This document shows positions 50,216 through 61,193 of a stretch of 64,000 nt of DNA, one piece after another; the stretch's first letter is position 1; every line of letters begins with the position of its first letter. The translations under genes were made by a program, and so were the position numbers. The notes beneath the pieces were generated by a model. It was not told where the DNA came from. It made no database searches and worked only from the letters and a program-made list of their open reading frames with translations. This DNA is from Croceimicrobium hydrocarbonivorans (lineage in GTDB: Bacteria; Bacteroidota; Bacteroidia; Flavobacteriales; Schleiferiaceae). The stretch covers positions 2,859,501-2,923,500 of the forward strand of contig NZ_CP060139.1 of NCBI RefSeq assembly GCF_014524565.1, given 5' to 3'.

Positions 50216-50411
50216 AGGCAATATAAAAAATCAGATTGCAGAGTATTGCCTTTGAAGTCCTAAAAGTACAAAGATAGGGATAGATTGTACTTTGAAGGTT
50301 GGCAATGTCACATACAGGAATTGAGCCCAGCTTTAAAAAATCTGGGGCAAGCTCCTTAATTGGAGCAAAGAACGACTTAAACCAGCCATTGACCTTAATC
50401 AGGTTCAGCTT
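50216..50411. other. Intergenic region with two hairpins
   Basis: GCTCC/GGAGC with a 6-nt loop at 50351-50366 and CCCAG/CTGGG nearby (about 50327-50347) lie beyond the helicase stop. No T-run follows either on the reverse strand, and no riboswitch motif was recognised. Confidence 0.3.
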
Positions 50412-52754
50412 TTAAATCTTCTCCAGCTTAGCGAACTTGAGCAGCAGTTTTTTCTCGCCCACATTCTCAAAGTGAATGATGGCCTTTTTGTTGGCACCGC
50501 TGCCTTCCATGGATTTAATTTCGCCCATACCAAAGCGTGGATGCTTTACTCTTTGTCCGGCATCAAGGTCAGTATGGATTTCGAAATTGCCGCTTACAGA
50601 ATCTTGATCGCTCAATTTCTTCATACCAGCCGGTGGGCGTACCGGGCTTCGGGGACTATTGCGCTGCGGCCGAGCGCTGCGTCGATCACCACCAGCCATG
50701 GGATTGCGTTGTGCTGCGGTATTCGGGCGTTTCTGGCGAAAGCCTTGTAGTTCTTCCGGTGATAGGAAAGGGCTAAATTCAGGAGTACTTTGATTGAGAT
50801 ATTTATCGTCTATTTCCTCTAGGAAACGTGAAGGCTCACAATCGACCAATTTACCCCAGCGATAACGCATTTGGGCAAAAGATAGATAGGCTTGCTTCTC
50901 GGCGCGAGTGAGGGCAACGTAGAAAAGACGGCGTTCTTCTTCCAGGTCAGCCCGACTGTTTACGGTCATCATGCTAGGGAAGAGGTTTTCCTCCATCCCC
51001 ACGATAAATACCACCGGAAACTCTAATCCCTTTGCCAAGTGAATCGTCATTAGTGATACCTTATTCCGATCATTGGGATCATCTTTATCTTGATCGGTTA
51101 ATAAGGCCACATCTTGCATGAAACCTTCCAGTTTGGGGTTTCCTTCTTCGATCTCAGCCTGACCTTCTACAAACTCTTTTACGGAGTTCAGCAATTCTTC
51201 AATATTCTCTACCCGACTAACTCCTTCTGGGGTTTTATCCTCACCCAAGGTGCGCATCAGGCCAGAGGTTTTGGAGATGTGATTCACCACCTCAAAGGCA
51301 TCGGAGTTCTCCGCTAAGATGCGGTAGCTATTGATCTTGGTAACATAGTCTTTCAACTTGTTTATCGCCCCGCGATTAATATCTAAATCTGGGAAGAAGT
51401 CGATGTTTTCCAAAATTTCCCAGATAGCGCGATTCTCCTGATTGGCTTTTACAGTAAGCCTTTCAACGGTGGTGTCGCCAATACCTCGCTTGGGATAATT
51501 TATGGTGCGACGCAAGGCTTCCTCATCCTTAGGGTTAATAGCCAATCGGCAATAAGCCAAAAGGTCTTTTACTTCCTTACGTTGATAGAAGGAAAGTCCG
51601 CCATAAATGCGATAGGGGATATTCTTGCGGCGAAGATTATCTTCCATGGCCCGAGATTGGGCATTGGTGCGATAGAGAATGGCAAAGTCCGAATAGTCGA
51701 AATGCTCATTCATCTGTCTTTCGAAAATAGTGCGTGCTACCCAGGCTCCTTCATCGGAATCACTTACGGTTTTATGAACCACGATTTGATCGCCGCCATC
51801 ATTTTCGGTGAATACATTTTTAGGAAGCTGATTCTTGTTTTTCGCAATCAGGCTATTCGCTGCTCCAACAATATTTTTGGTACTGCGGTAATTCTGCTCC
51901 AGCTTATAGACTTGCACATTGTCATAGTCGCGCTGGAAGTTGAGGATGTTCTGAATGTTCGCTCCCCGGAAGGCATAGATACTCTGAGCATCATCACCAA
52001 CCACACAAATGTTCTGAAAACGGTTGGCCAGGGCCTTTACAATAAGGTACTGAGCGTGGTTGGTATCCTGATACTCATCCACCATGATGTAGCGAAAGCG
52101 ATCCTGGTATTTGGCTAATACTTCTGGGAAGTTCCGCAAAAGGGTATAGGTTTGAAGCAGGATATCATCAAAATCCATTGCTCCGGCCCTAAAGTTTTTC
52201 TCATTATAGGCATTAAACACATCACCTAATTGGGGCATGCGTGCAGCGGCATCTTGTTCCTGAAGGTCAGGGCTGTTGAAATACTCCCGAGGGGTGATCA
52301 AGCCGTTCTTAAAGGCCGAGATTCTGCGGGCTACATTGCCGGTCTTATAAATCTCTTTATCAAGGTTCAATTCCTTGATAACATTATTAATGGCCTTCTT
52401 ACTGTCTTCGGCATCGTAAATAGTGAAGTTGGAAGGGTAGCCTAAGAGGTGGCCTTCAACCCTTAAAATGCGAGCGAATACCGAGTGAAAGGTTCCCATC
52501 CAAATATTCTTAGCCTCGGAGGGGCCAACAATTTTACCAATCCGCTCTTTCATTTCGCGAGCGGCTTTATTGGTAAAGGTCAGGGAAAGGATATTAAAAG
52601 GGTCCACACCTTTATTTGCCATGAGGTAAGCAATGCGCATGGTCAGCACCCGGGTTTTTCCCGAGCCGGCACCGGCAATAACCATAATGGGGCCCTCGGT
52701 AGCTTCTACCGCGGCTTTTTGAGGTGGGTTGAGTCCCTGGAGGAAGTCCGTCAC
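50412..52754 (-). CDS. UvrD/PcrA-type superfamily 1A DNA helicase
   Basis: 780 residues from GTG 52754; the open frame reaches ATG 52805, but the sequence before the GTG (PPYHNIRTFVPQIIF) is not helicase-like, and a CACCTTTG element (52775-52782) sits between the two starts. From the GTG, TDFLQGLNPPQKAAVEATEG is the Q-motif region; Walker A is GAGSGKTRVL; motif II is VDEYQDTNHAQY; then GDDAQSIYAFRGA, LEQNYRST and, near the C-terminus, VSLMTIHLAKGLEFPVVFIVG and VALTRAEKQAYLSFA. The last 60 residues include the Tudor-like RNA-polymerase-binding module (RVKHPRFGMGEIKSMEG) of PcrA. It works in excision repair and in removing stalled polymerase. Confidence 0.95.
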   Translation of the reverse strand: MTDFLQGLNPPQKAAVEATEGPIMVIAGAGSGKTRVLTMRIAYLMANKGVDPFNILSLTFTNKAAREMKERIGKIVGPSEAKNIWMGTFHSVFARILRVEGHLLGYPSNFTIYDAEDSKKAINNVIKELNLDKEIYKTGNVARRISAFKNGLITPREYFNSPDLQEQDAAARMPQLGDVFNAYNEKNFRAGAMDFDDILLQTYTLLRNFPEVLAKYQDRFRYIMVDEYQDTNHAQYLIVKALANRFQNICVVGDDAQSIYAFRGANIQNILNFQRDYDNVQVYKLEQNYRSTKNIVGAANSLIAKNKNQLPKNVFTENDGGDQIVVHKTVSDSDEGAWVARTIFERQMNEHFDYSDFAILYRTNAQSRAMEDNLRRKNIPYRIYGGLSFYQRKEVKDLLAYCRLAINPKDEEALRRTINYPKRGIGDTTVERLTVKANQENRAIWEILENIDFFPDLDINRGAINKLKDYVTKINSYRILAENSDAFEVVNHISKTSGLMRTLGEDKTPEGVSRVENIEELLNSVKEFVEGQAEIEEGNPKLEGFMQDVALLTDQDKDDPNDRNKVSLMTIHLAKGLEFPVVFIVGMEENLFPSMMTVNSRADLEEERRLFYVALTRAEKQAYLSFAQMRYRWGKLVDCEPSRFLEEIDDKYLNQSTPEFSPFLSPEELQGFRQKRPNTAAQRNPMAGGDRRSARPQRNSPRSPVRPPAGMKKLSDQDSVSGNFEIHTDLDAGQRVKHPRFGMGEIKSMEGSGANKKAIIHFENVGEKKLLLKFAKLEKI

Positions 52755-52837
52755 AGTAAAAATAATTTGAGGGACAAAGGTGCGTATATTATGGTAAGGC
52801 GGCAAGGGCCTAATGAATAAGCTGGCTACCTAATATA

Positions 52838-53509
52838 TTAGTAGTTGATCGCATGTTGGTAGCCAAAATGAATACCTGCATTGTAGTAGTTATAGATTTC
52901 GGAAACGCCGGTGATCCGAAAAGGTTGGAATCGAAATTGAGTAATATATAAGTCGAAGCCGATTAGAATTTTCACTTCATCGTTAACCGGGATGGCAAAA
53001 TCAACGCCAACTTTCACAAAATCATTTAGGGCTGTTTGACCTCCAAAAAGCCTTTGTGTAGGTGTTCTAACTCCTTCAGGTAATTCAGTTAATAACGCAT
53101 AATTGACACCGTAGGCAAAACTTGGTTGGAAAAATATCTTGCTATCTGATTCACCGAATCGTCGATATACCTCCAGCATAAGGTTTAAACAGTTGAGGGC
53201 TCCACTAGGGTTGGCAATTATAGACTGAGGAACTGAACTAACATTATAGAGGTAGGGGGCTGGAACCTCACTCCGCATGTATCCACCAGCAAGGCTTAAG
53301 CCGATTTGAGTTTTTTTAATAAAGTATTCATAGGTCTGGTTTATACCTATTCCCATTCCGTGTAAGGAATAGTTGCCGCCAGTTATAAGGGGCGTTCCGA
53401 TAGGTGAATAAACGGAAAGCCGGGTGCTCATGTAGAGCTGGTAATCTTTTTGACTATATCCTTTAAGGCAAAGAAGAATAAAAATGGGGAGAGAAAGGTT
53501 TCGGAACAT
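52838..53509 (-). CDS. Outer-membrane beta-barrel-like protein, unknown function
   Basis: 223 residues with signal peptide FRNLSLPIFILLCLKGYSQ. Alternating hydrophobic strands with aromatic ends (KDYQLYMSTRLSVYSP, GIGINQTYEYFIKKTQIGLSLAGGY, FDLYITQFRFQPF, AGIHFGYQHAINY) suggest an eight-strand outer-membrane barrel. No family is certain. It is divergent from the T9SS gene that follows, with AT-rich DNA between them. Confidence 0.65.
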   Translation of the reverse strand: MFRNLSLPIFILLCLKGYSQKDYQLYMSTRLSVYSPIGTPLITGGNYSLHGMGIGINQTYEYFIKKTQIGLSLAGGYMRSEVPAPYLYNVSSVPQSIIANPSGALNCLNLMLEVYRRFGESDSKIFFQPSFAYGVNYALLTELPEGVRTPTQRLFGGQTALNDFVKVGVDFAIPVNDEVKILIGFDLYITQFRFQPFRITGVSEIYNYYNAGIHFGYQHAINY

Positions 53510-53606
53510 GAAGTTTGGTTATCAAAATTAAACTAGAGGGGGATTTTTAGTCTCTGTATTTTAGTCTAAGGATTATGAAATTAGTCTTTTATCTCTCGTT
53601 ATGAAT

Positions 53607-53614
53607 TAAGTTTG
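53607..53614 (+). promoter_or_regulatory. -7 promoter element of the third T9SS gene
   Basis: TAAGTTTG, exact TAnnTTTG match, 18 nt before ATG 53633. No TTG at the expected -33 position. Confidence 0.4.
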
Positions 53615-53632
53615 CTCCAAATCTGAAAAATC

Positions 53633-56101
53633 ATGCGCAGCTTAAACCTTAGCTTATTGTTTTTGTGTGCTTTACTTTCTTTCAACGCGAGTGGAGCACA
53701 TGTTTTTGGTTCTTATTACGAACATAGAGTCGATCCTGTTAATAATACTTGGGAGGTTCAATATCATTTATTTAAAAATATTTACGGTTTCAGTCCAATT
53801 CCGGCACCTACTCATGTCACTTTGGATGGGCCAATATCAATTGTCTTGAACCGCGTAGGTAATGCCCCTTTAGATACTGTCGAAGTTGAAGATTTTGCAT
53901 GCGGGGGCTTTGCATACGAAGAGAATTTGTATACGGCTATCATTCCAATTTCTAGTCTTCCTTTAAATTCTTCCTTGACTCCTCTTGAGTTTACAATAGG
54001 AAATGTTGCTTGTTGTGTCGCTGATTATAAAAATATAGATGCTTTAAATACCTATAACACTAGTACATCTGTAACTGTATATCCGAAGGTGGGGGTAAAT
54101 GGTCAGCTAACCTTGGAGTATTTTGACAATATTGGCACAACCCCCGTGCCTTTACAAGCTGCTTTTGCTTATACCATTAATTACACTTCTTTTAAGATGT
54201 TTCCAGGTATGCAAGGTGCAGATTCTGTGGCCTATGAATTAGTGAATCCAAAGTCGACTCCATCCCAGAACATTGGATTTGCGGCTGGATATAGTGCTTT
54301 AGCGCCATTACCGGATTATACCGAGGATACTTTAAATGGGCCATGTACTTACTTTCCGCAACAAAACATTATCAGTTCTACAGTAGTGCCAGGAGGCTAC
54401 CAACCGGGCTATTATGTGATGGCATTCGAGAAGCGGTATTATCTCGCCGGGAATTTGATATTTAAGGATGTCACTTTAGGAATGGTGTATTTTAAGATGT
54501 TTGATGGAACAAAGTCAATTCCTACCGTTGAGGTAAGTGATAAGGATACTAGTTGGATTATATCAGATAACCCCGAGGTGCTCCAATACAATTTAGAGTA
54601 TGGCGATACTTTGAGATTGCAATTTAAGGTTGGGGTAGGGCAACCTGGTGATAGTTTGTATGTGTATTCGCAGCAAAGCTTTGTTGATTCAAGTCGTATT
54701 CCTGCTTTTGTTAGTTCTGGATATGAATTTCCCGAGTTAAAGTCCCATAACCCTGGAGGGCAATGGAAGGCAATTGACACGAATCTGGTGGAGTTAAGTT
54801 TTATACCTGGTCCGGCCAACTTTTGGAATGGAGGAGAATTCTGGGTTTGTCCGATCACTTGGAGGTTATACGCTTGCGGAGGCGTTGTTAACGGAGTTAG
54901 GGTGCGCATTCAGTTAATTGGAAGTCCTGGAATTACAGTTAATACACTTCGTTTGGATACTGCGAATTTCTGCGATACTAAAAGTGTACAACTTACTTCG
55001 CTGGGCTTTTCACAGGGCGATTACTGGAGCCCCGGAATCTTAGCTGATGATTCTACAGCTATAAAGACGGAAATAAACCCGCTTAGCTCTCAATGGATTT
55101 ACTGGATGGCTGCGAACGGAAGTAAAAGGGATTCCATTTTTTTAAGGAGAGTACCTGCCGACTCAATCTATTCTCTGCAATCAACTGGCTCAAGCATTCA
55201 GAAGCTGGATGCTGATAATTCCCTTAGTCAAGTATGGACCATGGCGGGGCGCGTGGAAATGAATGGAGTTAAGGAGGATCAGTTCCCTATTGTGGGTGCG
55301 GGTTCCTACAGTGCGAAAAGCGAAGTCTATGGGGTCAATAATTGTGATCACTATTCAGATACTTTAAGGGTGGGGCAGGATTTTATTTGGGGTTCCAATA
55401 TGGCGGATGATGGACGTTTTACAGCGTCTGTTTTATCTACGGATTCGATTTTAGGAATGTATGAATGTAAAATTAGAGTTCCTTCTAGCGTTCGTGAGTT
55501 TGAATACCTATACATCCTGGGGCTTGAAAACATTAAGCCAGATGTGCCAAGAAAAGTTAGAGTACGTGTATTTAATAGCGGACCTTACCTGGATACCATC
55601 TGTTATGTCGGTAAGGAGTCTTATCTAAAGATTCCCGTGGATATTGTTCTGCAGAATTGGGATTTCATTAGGTTGGAGGTCCACTTCCTGGAGAACCTCG
55701 GTATTCAGTTATTGGAAAACACTGGTTCGAGCCTAGCTGTAAATTTGGTGGAGAACTACGAGTTTAATGAGATAATGCCAAATACTCCCATTGCCTTGAG
55801 TAATTATAGGTTGCCTTTGGGCTATAAGTTTAAAGGTACAATTGGTTTAGATGAGGATAAAATTGCTCAGACGGGAATCCGGTTGTTTCCCAATCCTGGT
55901 TCTGATTATATTGAAGTGGAGTTGGTTGATTCAAAGGAAATTGAATATTGTAAGGTGTATAATAGCCAAGGTCAATTGATGCTGGAAAATAATTTTGAAG
56001 TTATTGAATCAAAGTTTAAAATAGGTCTTGATCAATTGCCAAATGGTGTGTATTTGCTTCATGTTGCTGGGCAACAAGTGAAGTTTCAGGTTATGCATTA
56101 A
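53633..56101 (+). CDS. Secreted surface protein with T9SS type A sorting domain
   Basis: 822 residues. Signal peptide RSLNLSLLFLCALLSFNASG is followed by AHVFGSYYEHRVDPVNNTWEVQYHLFKNIYG, a start I associate with large Bacteroidota surface proteins whose first domain describes a beta-sandwich; the remainder is beta-rich with no catalytic motif. The C-terminal 75 residues are the sorting domain (IRLFPNPGSDYIEVELVD, then LPNGVYLLHVAGQQVKFQV). Codon use is more AT-rich than in the housekeeping neighbours on both sides, hinting at a variable locus between the helicase and the ribosomal operon. Confidence 0.85.
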   Translation: MRSLNLSLLFLCALLSFNASGAHVFGSYYEHRVDPVNNTWEVQYHLFKNIYGFSPIPAPTHVTLDGPISIVLNRVGNAPLDTVEVEDFACGGFAYEENLYTAIIPISSLPLNSSLTPLEFTIGNVACCVADYKNIDALNTYNTSTSVTVYPKVGVNGQLTLEYFDNIGTTPVPLQAAFAYTINYTSFKMFPGMQGADSVAYELVNPKSTPSQNIGFAAGYSALAPLPDYTEDTLNGPCTYFPQQNIISSTVVPGGYQPGYYVMAFEKRYYLAGNLIFKDVTLGMVYFKMFDGTKSIPTVEVSDKDTSWIISDNPEVLQYNLEYGDTLRLQFKVGVGQPGDSLYVYSQQSFVDSSRIPAFVSSGYEFPELKSHNPGGQWKAIDTNLVELSFIPGPANFWNGGEFWVCPITWRLYACGGVVNGVRVRIQLIGSPGITVNTLRLDTANFCDTKSVQLTSLGFSQGDYWSPGILADDSTAIKTEINPLSSQWIYWMAANGSKRDSIFLRRVPADSIYSLQSTGSSIQKLDADNSLSQVWTMAGRVEMNGVKEDQFPIVGAGSYSAKSEVYGVNNCDHYSDTLRVGQDFIWGSNMADDGRFTASVLSTDSILGMYECKIRVPSSVREFEYLYILGLENIKPDVPRKVRVRVFNSGPYLDTICYVGKESYLKIPVDIVLQNWDFIRLEVHFLENLGIQLLENTGSSLAVNLVENYEFNEIMPNTPIALSNYRLPLGYKFKGTIGLDEDKIAQTGIRLFPNPGSDYIEVELVDSKEIEYCKVYNSQGQLMLENNFEVIESKFKIGLDQLPNGVYLLHVAGQQVKFQVMH

Positions 56102-56296
56102 ACTGGGTGGTTAACTCAAATTTGGAAGTTTGCAGGATTGATTACTTATAGGATTTCAATTATATACATGGGTCGATCATAGTAGGAGGTATTCCTTGGG
56201 ATCCAAATAGCTTAGCTTTCTAGCAATGGATTTCACTCAATTAAGCAATGCTAAATCCTTGGCTTGGGTTCGTTTCCTAATTTCGCGATCTGATTA

Positions 56297-57034
56297 ATGC
56301 AGATCATGGCTCAATCCTTAAAATCAATACTGCTAATTTGCTTCTTGTCTTGCCTTTCTTGGGCATGTACTCAGATAGCTGAGTCTGAATACCCAAGTTC
56401 TAATACAGAGCAAGTTCAGATTTCAGAAGCTGAGTTTAGCATCTCTGAAGATTCGACGGAGCAAGAGCTAGAATCTTTTCCAGAAGATGTCTTGGCTCTA
56501 ATTAAAAATTCAAGTCAGGATTGGCGACCAGGGATTAAGGACATTGATAAGAATGATGCATCGGATTCAGTTCCGGCCTGGTTTGTAAATCGATATCTAA
56601 AAGGCGTGCCAGTAAAACCGGATGGCGAGCGATTGTACCACGAATCCTTTCTTCCTTTTTATTGGGATGCGTATTGGGAAGACGATAGCCTTTGTTTCTT
56701 TAGCTTGGTAAAGGAAGATGAGGTTTGCTGCATCACTTTATATGGATTTACCAGTACGCGGGATAGCCTGCATATTATAGATGCGCAAGTATTAGCTCTT
56801 AAAGGGGGTGATGGCGGTTGGACCGAAGAGGATGTATTGGAGGTATTAAGTGATAGCTCTTGGTTGCGTCTAAAGCAAGAAACTTATCTCGATTTTGATG
56901 CAGATAGTGGGGGCTTTGCGCCGATGTTTTTCGACACCTTAATAATGGAGGGATATTTTAATCGGGAAGGTGTTTTTTACGAAATCACCCAAGATAGTGT
57001 TCACAAGTCCAAAATTGTGAAGCTGGAATATTGA
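56297..57034 (+). CDS. Lipoprotein, unknown function
   Basis: 245 residues from ATG 56297 (ATG 56306, MAQSLKSILLICFLSCLSWACTQ, is an equal alternative). The lipobox is SWAC. The mature part begins with a Ser/Glu-rich linker (about 30-65) and then a globular, acidic domain with DDSLCFFSLVKEDEVCCITLYGF, including a Cys pair. No family recognised. A TAATTTCG element (56278-56285) may be its promoter. It ends 178 bp before the ribosomal operon. Confidence 0.65.
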   Translation: MQIMAQSLKSILLICFLSCLSWACTQIAESEYPSSNTEQVQISEAEFSISEDSTEQELESFPEDVLALIKNSSQDWRPGIKDIDKNDASDSVPAWFVNRYLKGVPVKPDGERLYHESFLPFYWDAYWEDDSLCFFSLVKEDEVCCITLYGFTSTRDSLHIIDAQVLALKGGDGGWTEEDVLEVLSDSSWLRLKQETYLDFDADSGGFAPMFFDTLIMEGYFNREGVFYEITQDSVHKSKIVKLEY

Positions 57035-57126
57035 TTGAAAAGGAGGGAAATAGACTTCCTTAGCTCAAGCTGCGCATCGTTTTCTAAGTATCTGAACAAA
57101 AGCCTAAAACATTTTTTCTCAAGGGC

Positions 57127-57156
57127 TTGCTACGTTGTTGAATTGTTCTACATTTG
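57127..57156 (+). promoter_or_regulatory. Promoter of the ribosomal str/S10 operon
   Basis: TTG at 57127-57129, 19 bp spacer, TACATTTG at 57149-57156: an exact Bacteroidota housekeeping promoter. The transcript would start near 57161 and carry a leader of about 50 nt that includes a small CCCC/GGGG hairpin (57161-57176). Confidence 0.7.
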
Positions 57157-57212
57157 CAGTCCCCAAAAAAGTGGGGTAGCGAATTTATTAAATAGCTTAT
57201 ATATAAAGGTGT

Positions 57213-57593
57213 ATGCCAACGATTCAGCAATTAGTACGAAAAGGACGTACTAAGATTACTAAGAAGAGTAAGTCTGCAGCCCTGCAGTCTTCACCACAGC
57301 GTCGTGGAGTATGTACGCGTGTGTATACCACCACTCCTAAGAAGCCTAACTCAGCCATGCGTAAAGTAGCGCGTGTACGCTTAACCAATGGAAATGAGGT
57401 GAATGCCTACATTCCTGGTGAGGGTCACAACCTGCAGGAGCACAGCATTGTATTGGTTCGCGGTGGTCGTGTGAAAGACTTGCCAGGTGTGCGTTACCAC
57501 ATTGTGCGCGGTGCATTGGATACCGCTGGTGTTAATGGTCGGATGCAACGTCGTTCTAAGTACGGCGCGAAACGTCCTAAAGCGAAAAAATAA
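57213..57593 (+). CDS. rpsL: 30S ribosomal protein S12
   Basis: 126 residues. [11 protein letters not shown] at the start, [21 protein letters not shown] (the decoding-site loop with wild-type Lys) and [17 protein letters not shown] identify S12. The streptomycin-site lysines look unmutated. S12 helps check codon-anticodon pairing. First gene of the operon. Confidence 0.99.
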   Translation: MPTIQQLVRKGRTKITKKSKSAALQSSPQRRGVCTRVYTTTPKKPNSAMRKVARVRLTNGNEVNAYIPGEGHNLQEHSIVLVRGGRVKDLPGVRYHIVRGALDTAGVNGRMQRRSKYGAKRPKAKK

Positions 57594-57614
57594 TCCTGTT
57601 AGAGAAAAAGATTC

Positions 57615-58088
57615 ATGAGAAAGGCAAGAGCTAAAAAAAGACCCTTATTACCAGATCCCAAGTTCGGTGAGCCACTGGTAACTCGTTTTGTAAATATGAT
57701 GATGTTGGATGGGAAGAAGAGTACTTCCTACCGCATTTTTTATTCGGCCATTGATATCGTTTCCGAGAAAACCGGAGAGGGTAATGGTTTAGAATTATGG
57801 AAAGAAGCCTTAAACAATGTTATGCCTCACGTAGAAGTACGTTCTAAGCGTGTGGGTGGTGCTACTTTCCAGATTCCTGTTCAGATTCGTCCAGATCGTA
57901 AAATCTCTGTAGCCATGAAATGGTTAATCTCTTATGCTCGTAAGCGTAATGAGAAATCTATGGCGAACCGTTTAGCAGCTGAGATTATGGCCGCTGCTAA
58001 AGAAGAAGGTGCTGCAGTTAAGAAGCGTTTGGATACTCATAAAATGGCGGAAGCTAACAAGGCTTTTGCTCACTTTGGCAGATTCTAA
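57615..58088 (+). CDS. rpsG: 30S ribosomal protein S7
   Basis: 157 residues. [29 protein letters not shown] and [21 protein letters not shown] identify S7, which nucleates assembly of the 30S head by binding the 3' domain of 16S rRNA. In E. coli S7 also represses translation of its operon; whether this holds here is unknown. It follows rpsL by 21 bp. Confidence 0.99.
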   Translation: MRKARAKKRPLLPDPKFGEPLVTRFVNMMMLDGKKSTSYRIFYSAIDIVSEKTGEGNGLELWKEALNNVMPHVEVRSKRVGGATFQIPVQIRPDRKISVAMKWLISYARKRNEKSMANRLAAEIMAAAKEEGAAVKKRLDTHKMAEANKAFAHFGRF

Positions 58089-58113
58089 ATCCCTCAAATA
58101 GGAAAGATAAATC

Positions 58114-60216
58114 ATGGCAAAAAGAGATTTAAAATACACCCGTAACATCGGTATTGCAGCGCACATCGACGCGGGAAAAACCACTACCACCGAACGTATC
58201 CTTTATTACGGTGGGGTAAGTCATAAGATTGGTGAGGTGCACGACGGTGCCGCTACCATGGACTGGATGGAGCAAGAGCAAGAGCGTGGTATTACCATTA
58301 CTTCTGCTGCTACCACCCTTAACTGGCCTTACCGTGGCGATAACTACCATATTAACATTATCGATACTCCCGGACACGTTGACTTTACCGTTGAGGTAAA
58401 CCGTTCTCTTCGTGTATTAGACGGATTGGTATTCTTGTTCTCTGCGGTTGATGGTGTTGAGCCTCAATCTGAAACTAACTGGCGTTTGGCTAATAACTAC
58501 AACGTTCCACGTATTGGTTTCGTAAACAAGATGGATCGTCAGGGTGCCGACTTCCTGAACGTTTGTGGTCAGGTTAAAGAAATGTTGGGTTCTCATGCTC
58601 TTCCTCTTCAGTTACCTATTGGTGCTGAGGCCGACTTTAAAGGGGTGGTTGATTTGATCAACTTCCGCGGAATCGTTTGGAACGAGGAAGATATGGGTAT
58701 GACTTTCGAAGAAGTTGAAATCCCAGCTGATATGTTAGACGAAGCTACTGAGTACCGCGAGAAATTACTCGAGGCCGTAGCTGAGTTCGACGATACCTTA
58801 ATGGAAAAATACTTCGAGGATCCAGAGTCTCTTACCGAGCGTGAAATCCTTGATGCATTACGTGAAGCGACTATCGCTAACAAAGTAGTGCCTATGATGT
58901 GTGGTTCTGCCTTTAAAAACAAAGGTGTTCAGGCCATGCTTGATATGGTAATGGAATTAATGCCTGCTCCGGTAGATATTGAAGCTATCGTAGGTACTAA
59001 CCCAGATACCGATGCTGAAGAGAAGCGTAAGCCTTCTTTCGAGGAGCCTTTCAGTGCTTTGGCATTTAAGATCGCAACCGATCCATTCGTAGGTCGTTTG
59101 TGCTTTACCCGTGCCTATTCAGGTGTTCTTCCTTCCGGTTCTTATGTGTTGAACACTCGTACCGGTAAGAAAGAGCGTATCTCACGTATCTTCCAAATGC
59201 ATGCTAACAAGCAGAATCAAATTGATGAGCTAGGTGCAGGAGATATCGGTGCATTGGTAGGATTTAAAGACATTAAAACTGGTGATACCCTTTGTGCAGA
59301 GAATGCTCCTATCATTCTTGAATCAATGGACTTCCCAGAGCCAGTAATCGGATTAGCGGTTGAGCCTAAATCTAAAGCTGATGTGGATAAGTTAGGTATG
59401 TCTTTGGCCAAATTGACCGAAGAGGATCCAACCTTCCGTGTACACACAGATGAGGATACTGGTCAAACTGTAATCTCTGGTATGGGTGAGCTTCACCTGG
59501 ATATTATCATCGACCGTTTGAAGCGTGAATTCAAGGTTGAGGTTAACCAAGGTGCTCCTCAGGTATCTTACAAAGAAGCGATCAACGGTTCTGTAGATCA
59601 CCGTGAAGTTTACAAGAAACAAACTGGTGGTCGTGGTAAGTTTGCCGATATCATCGTAACCATTGAGCCAAGCGAAAGCGAAGAGCCAGGATTGGTATTC
59701 GTTAACGAGGTAAAAGGTGGTAACGTACCTAAAGAATTTATCCCTTCTGTAGAGAAAGGATTTAAAGAAGCTATGTCTACTGGCGTTTTAGCTGGTTACC
59801 CTGTAGATAGTATTAAAGTGACTTTGAAAGACGGATCTTTCCACCCTGTGGATTCGGATCAACTTTCTTTCGAGGTTGCAGCCAAAATGGCATTCCGTCA
59901 CGCAGTTCCTAAAGCCAACCCGGTATTATTAGAGCCTATTATGAAATTGGAGGTATTAACTCCAGAAGAGTATATGGGTGATATCGTAGGTGACTTGAAC
60001 CGTCGTCGTGGTGTGGTAGAAGGCATGGGCGATCGTAATAATTCAAAAGCGATCAAAGCCAAAGTGCCACTGTCTGAAATGTTTGGTTATGTAACTGACC
60101 TGCGTACTAACTCATCTGGTCGTGCGACTTCAACTATGGAATTCTCTCACTTCGCTGAGGCTCCTAAGAACATCGCCGAGGATGTTATTGCAAAGGTTAA
60201 GGGTAACAAAGAATAA
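58114..60216 (+). CDS. fusA: Elongation factor G
   Basis: 700 residues. GTPase motifs: P-loop [11 protein letters not shown] near 17, switch [10 protein letters not shown], and NKMDRQGAD. Domains II to V follow, with GMGELHLDI and the C-terminal [17 protein letters not shown]. It moves tRNAs and mRNA through the ribosome after peptide transfer. Among the two EF-G classes of Bacteroidota, the position in the str operon supports the main translocase. Starts 25 bp after rpsG. Confidence 0.98.
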   Translation: MAKRDLKYTRNIGIAAHIDAGKTTTTERILYYGGVSHKIGEVHDGAATMDWMEQEQERGITITSAATTLNWPYRGDNYHINIIDTPGHVDFTVEVNRSLRVLDGLVFLFSAVDGVEPQSETNWRLANNYNVPRIGFVNKMDRQGADFLNVCGQVKEMLGSHALPLQLPIGAEADFKGVVDLINFRGIVWNEEDMGMTFEEVEIPADMLDEATEYREKLLEAVAEFDDTLMEKYFEDPESLTEREILDALREATIANKVVPMMCGSAFKNKGVQAMLDMVMELMPAPVDIEAIVGTNPDTDAEEKRKPSFEEPFSALAFKIATDPFVGRLCFTRAYSGVLPSGSYVLNTRTGKKERISRIFQMHANKQNQIDELGAGDIGALVGFKDIKTGDTLCAENAPIILESMDFPEPVIGLAVEPKSKADVDKLGMSLAKLTEEDPTFRVHTDEDTGQTVISGMGELHLDIIIDRLKREFKVEVNQGAPQVSYKEAINGSVDHREVYKKQTGGRGKFADIIVTIEPSESEEPGLVFVNEVKGGNVPKEFIPSVEKGFKEAMSTGVLAGYPVDSIKVTLKDGSFHPVDSDQLSFEVAAKMAFRHAVPKANPVLLEPIMKLEVLTPEEYMGDIVGDLNRRRGVVEGMGDRNNSKAIKAKVPLSEMFGYVTDLRTNSSGRATSTMEFSHFAEAPKNIAEDVIAKVKGNKE

Positions 60217-60229
60217 GTTTATTAAGAAG

Positions 60230-60535
60230 ATGAGTCAGAAAATCCGCATTAAGCTTAAGTCTTACGACCATAATTTGGTGGATAAGAGTGCTGAGAAAAT
60301 CGTAAAGACTGTTAAGAGTACCGGTGCGATCGTGAACGGTCCAATTCCGCTTCCGACCAACAAGCGTATCTACACAGTATTGCGTTCTCCTCACGTGAAC
60401 AAGAAGTCACGTGAGCAGTTCCAGTTGTCTTCCTTCAAGCGTTTGCTCGACATCTACAGTTCTTCATCTAAGACCATTGATGCCTTGATGAAATTGGAGT
60501 TGCCAAGTGGAGTGGAAGTAGAGATTAAAGTCTGA
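60230..60535 (+). CDS. rpsJ: 30S ribosomal protein S10
   Basis: 101 residues from ATG 60230 ([20 protein letters not shown]). The frame is open further upstream into fusA, but that part is not S10. [29 protein letters not shown] is the family's rRNA-contacting loop. It begins 13 bp after fusA; tuf is not found between them, unlike in proteobacterial str operons. Confidence 0.98.
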   Translation: MSQKIRIKLKSYDHNLVDKSAEKIVKTVKSTGAIVNGPIPLPTNKRIYTVLRSPHVNKKSREQFQLSSFKRLLDIYSSSSKTIDALMKLELPSGVEVEIKV

Positions 60536-60566
60536 GTTTAGAGTATTAATTTAAATAGATTGTCAA

Positions 60567-61193
60567 ATGCCTGGAATGATCGGTAAAAAGATCGGGATGA
60601 CAAGCCTCTTTGACGAAAACGGTAAAAACTTACCGTGTACCGTCATCGAAGTGGAACCCAACGTGGTAACCCAGATCAAGACCGCTGAGAAAGACGGTTA
60701 CGAAGCCGTACAGTTAGCTTACGGCGAGCAAAAAGAGAGTCGTGTACCTGCAGCTATGGTAGGACACTTCAAGAAGGCTGGAGTGAGCCCTCGCAAAAAA
60801 GTAAAAGAATTCGATACCAACTTCAAAGAAGTGGAATTGAAGGAAGGTGTAGCAATTAGCGTAGACCAATTTTTTGCCGAAGGACAATTCGTTGATATCT
60901 CCGGTGTATCTAAAGGAAAAGGTTTTCAGGGTGTAGTAAAGCGTCATGGCTTTGGTGGTGTAGGTCAGTCTACCCACGGTCAGCACAACCGCTTACGTGC
61001 TCCTGGTTCAATTGGTGCCGGTTCGGATCCATCACGTGTATTTAAAGGTATGCGAATGGCTGGACGCATGGGAGGAGCCATGACTATGGTAGAGAATCTC
61101 CGTGTAATTAAGGTAGATGCCGATAAGAACCTTTTGGTTGTTAAAGGGTCGGTTCCCGGTCCTAAGAACTCAATCCTAATTATCACCAAGTAA
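60567..61193 (+). CDS. rplC: 50S ribosomal protein L3
   Basis: 208 residues. [27 protein letters not shown] and [29 protein letters not shown] (the loop reaching the peptidyl-transferase centre) identify L3, one of the first proteins in 50S assembly. Its stop shares a base with the rplD start. Confidence 0.99.
   Translation: MPGMIGKKIGMTSLFDENGKNLPCTVIEVEPNVVTQIKTAEKDGYEAVQLAYGEQKESRVPAAMVGHFKKAGVSPRKKVKEFDTNFKEVELKEGVAISVDQFFAEGQFVDISGVSKGKGFQGVVKRHGFGGVGQSTHGQHNRLRAPGSIGAGSDPSRVFKGMRMAGRMGGAMTMVENLRVIKVDADKNLLVVKGSVPGPKNSILIITK

Noticed and set aside
50216-50411. Riboswitch or small RNA behind the helicase gene
   Set aside because: ACCTGAT-like bases recall a TPP riboswitch, but the other conserved parts are missing; only simple hairpins remain.
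60122-60229. N-terminal extension of rpsJ into fusA
   Set aside because: The upstream codons are the fusA 3' end in another frame; S10 homology starts at 60230.
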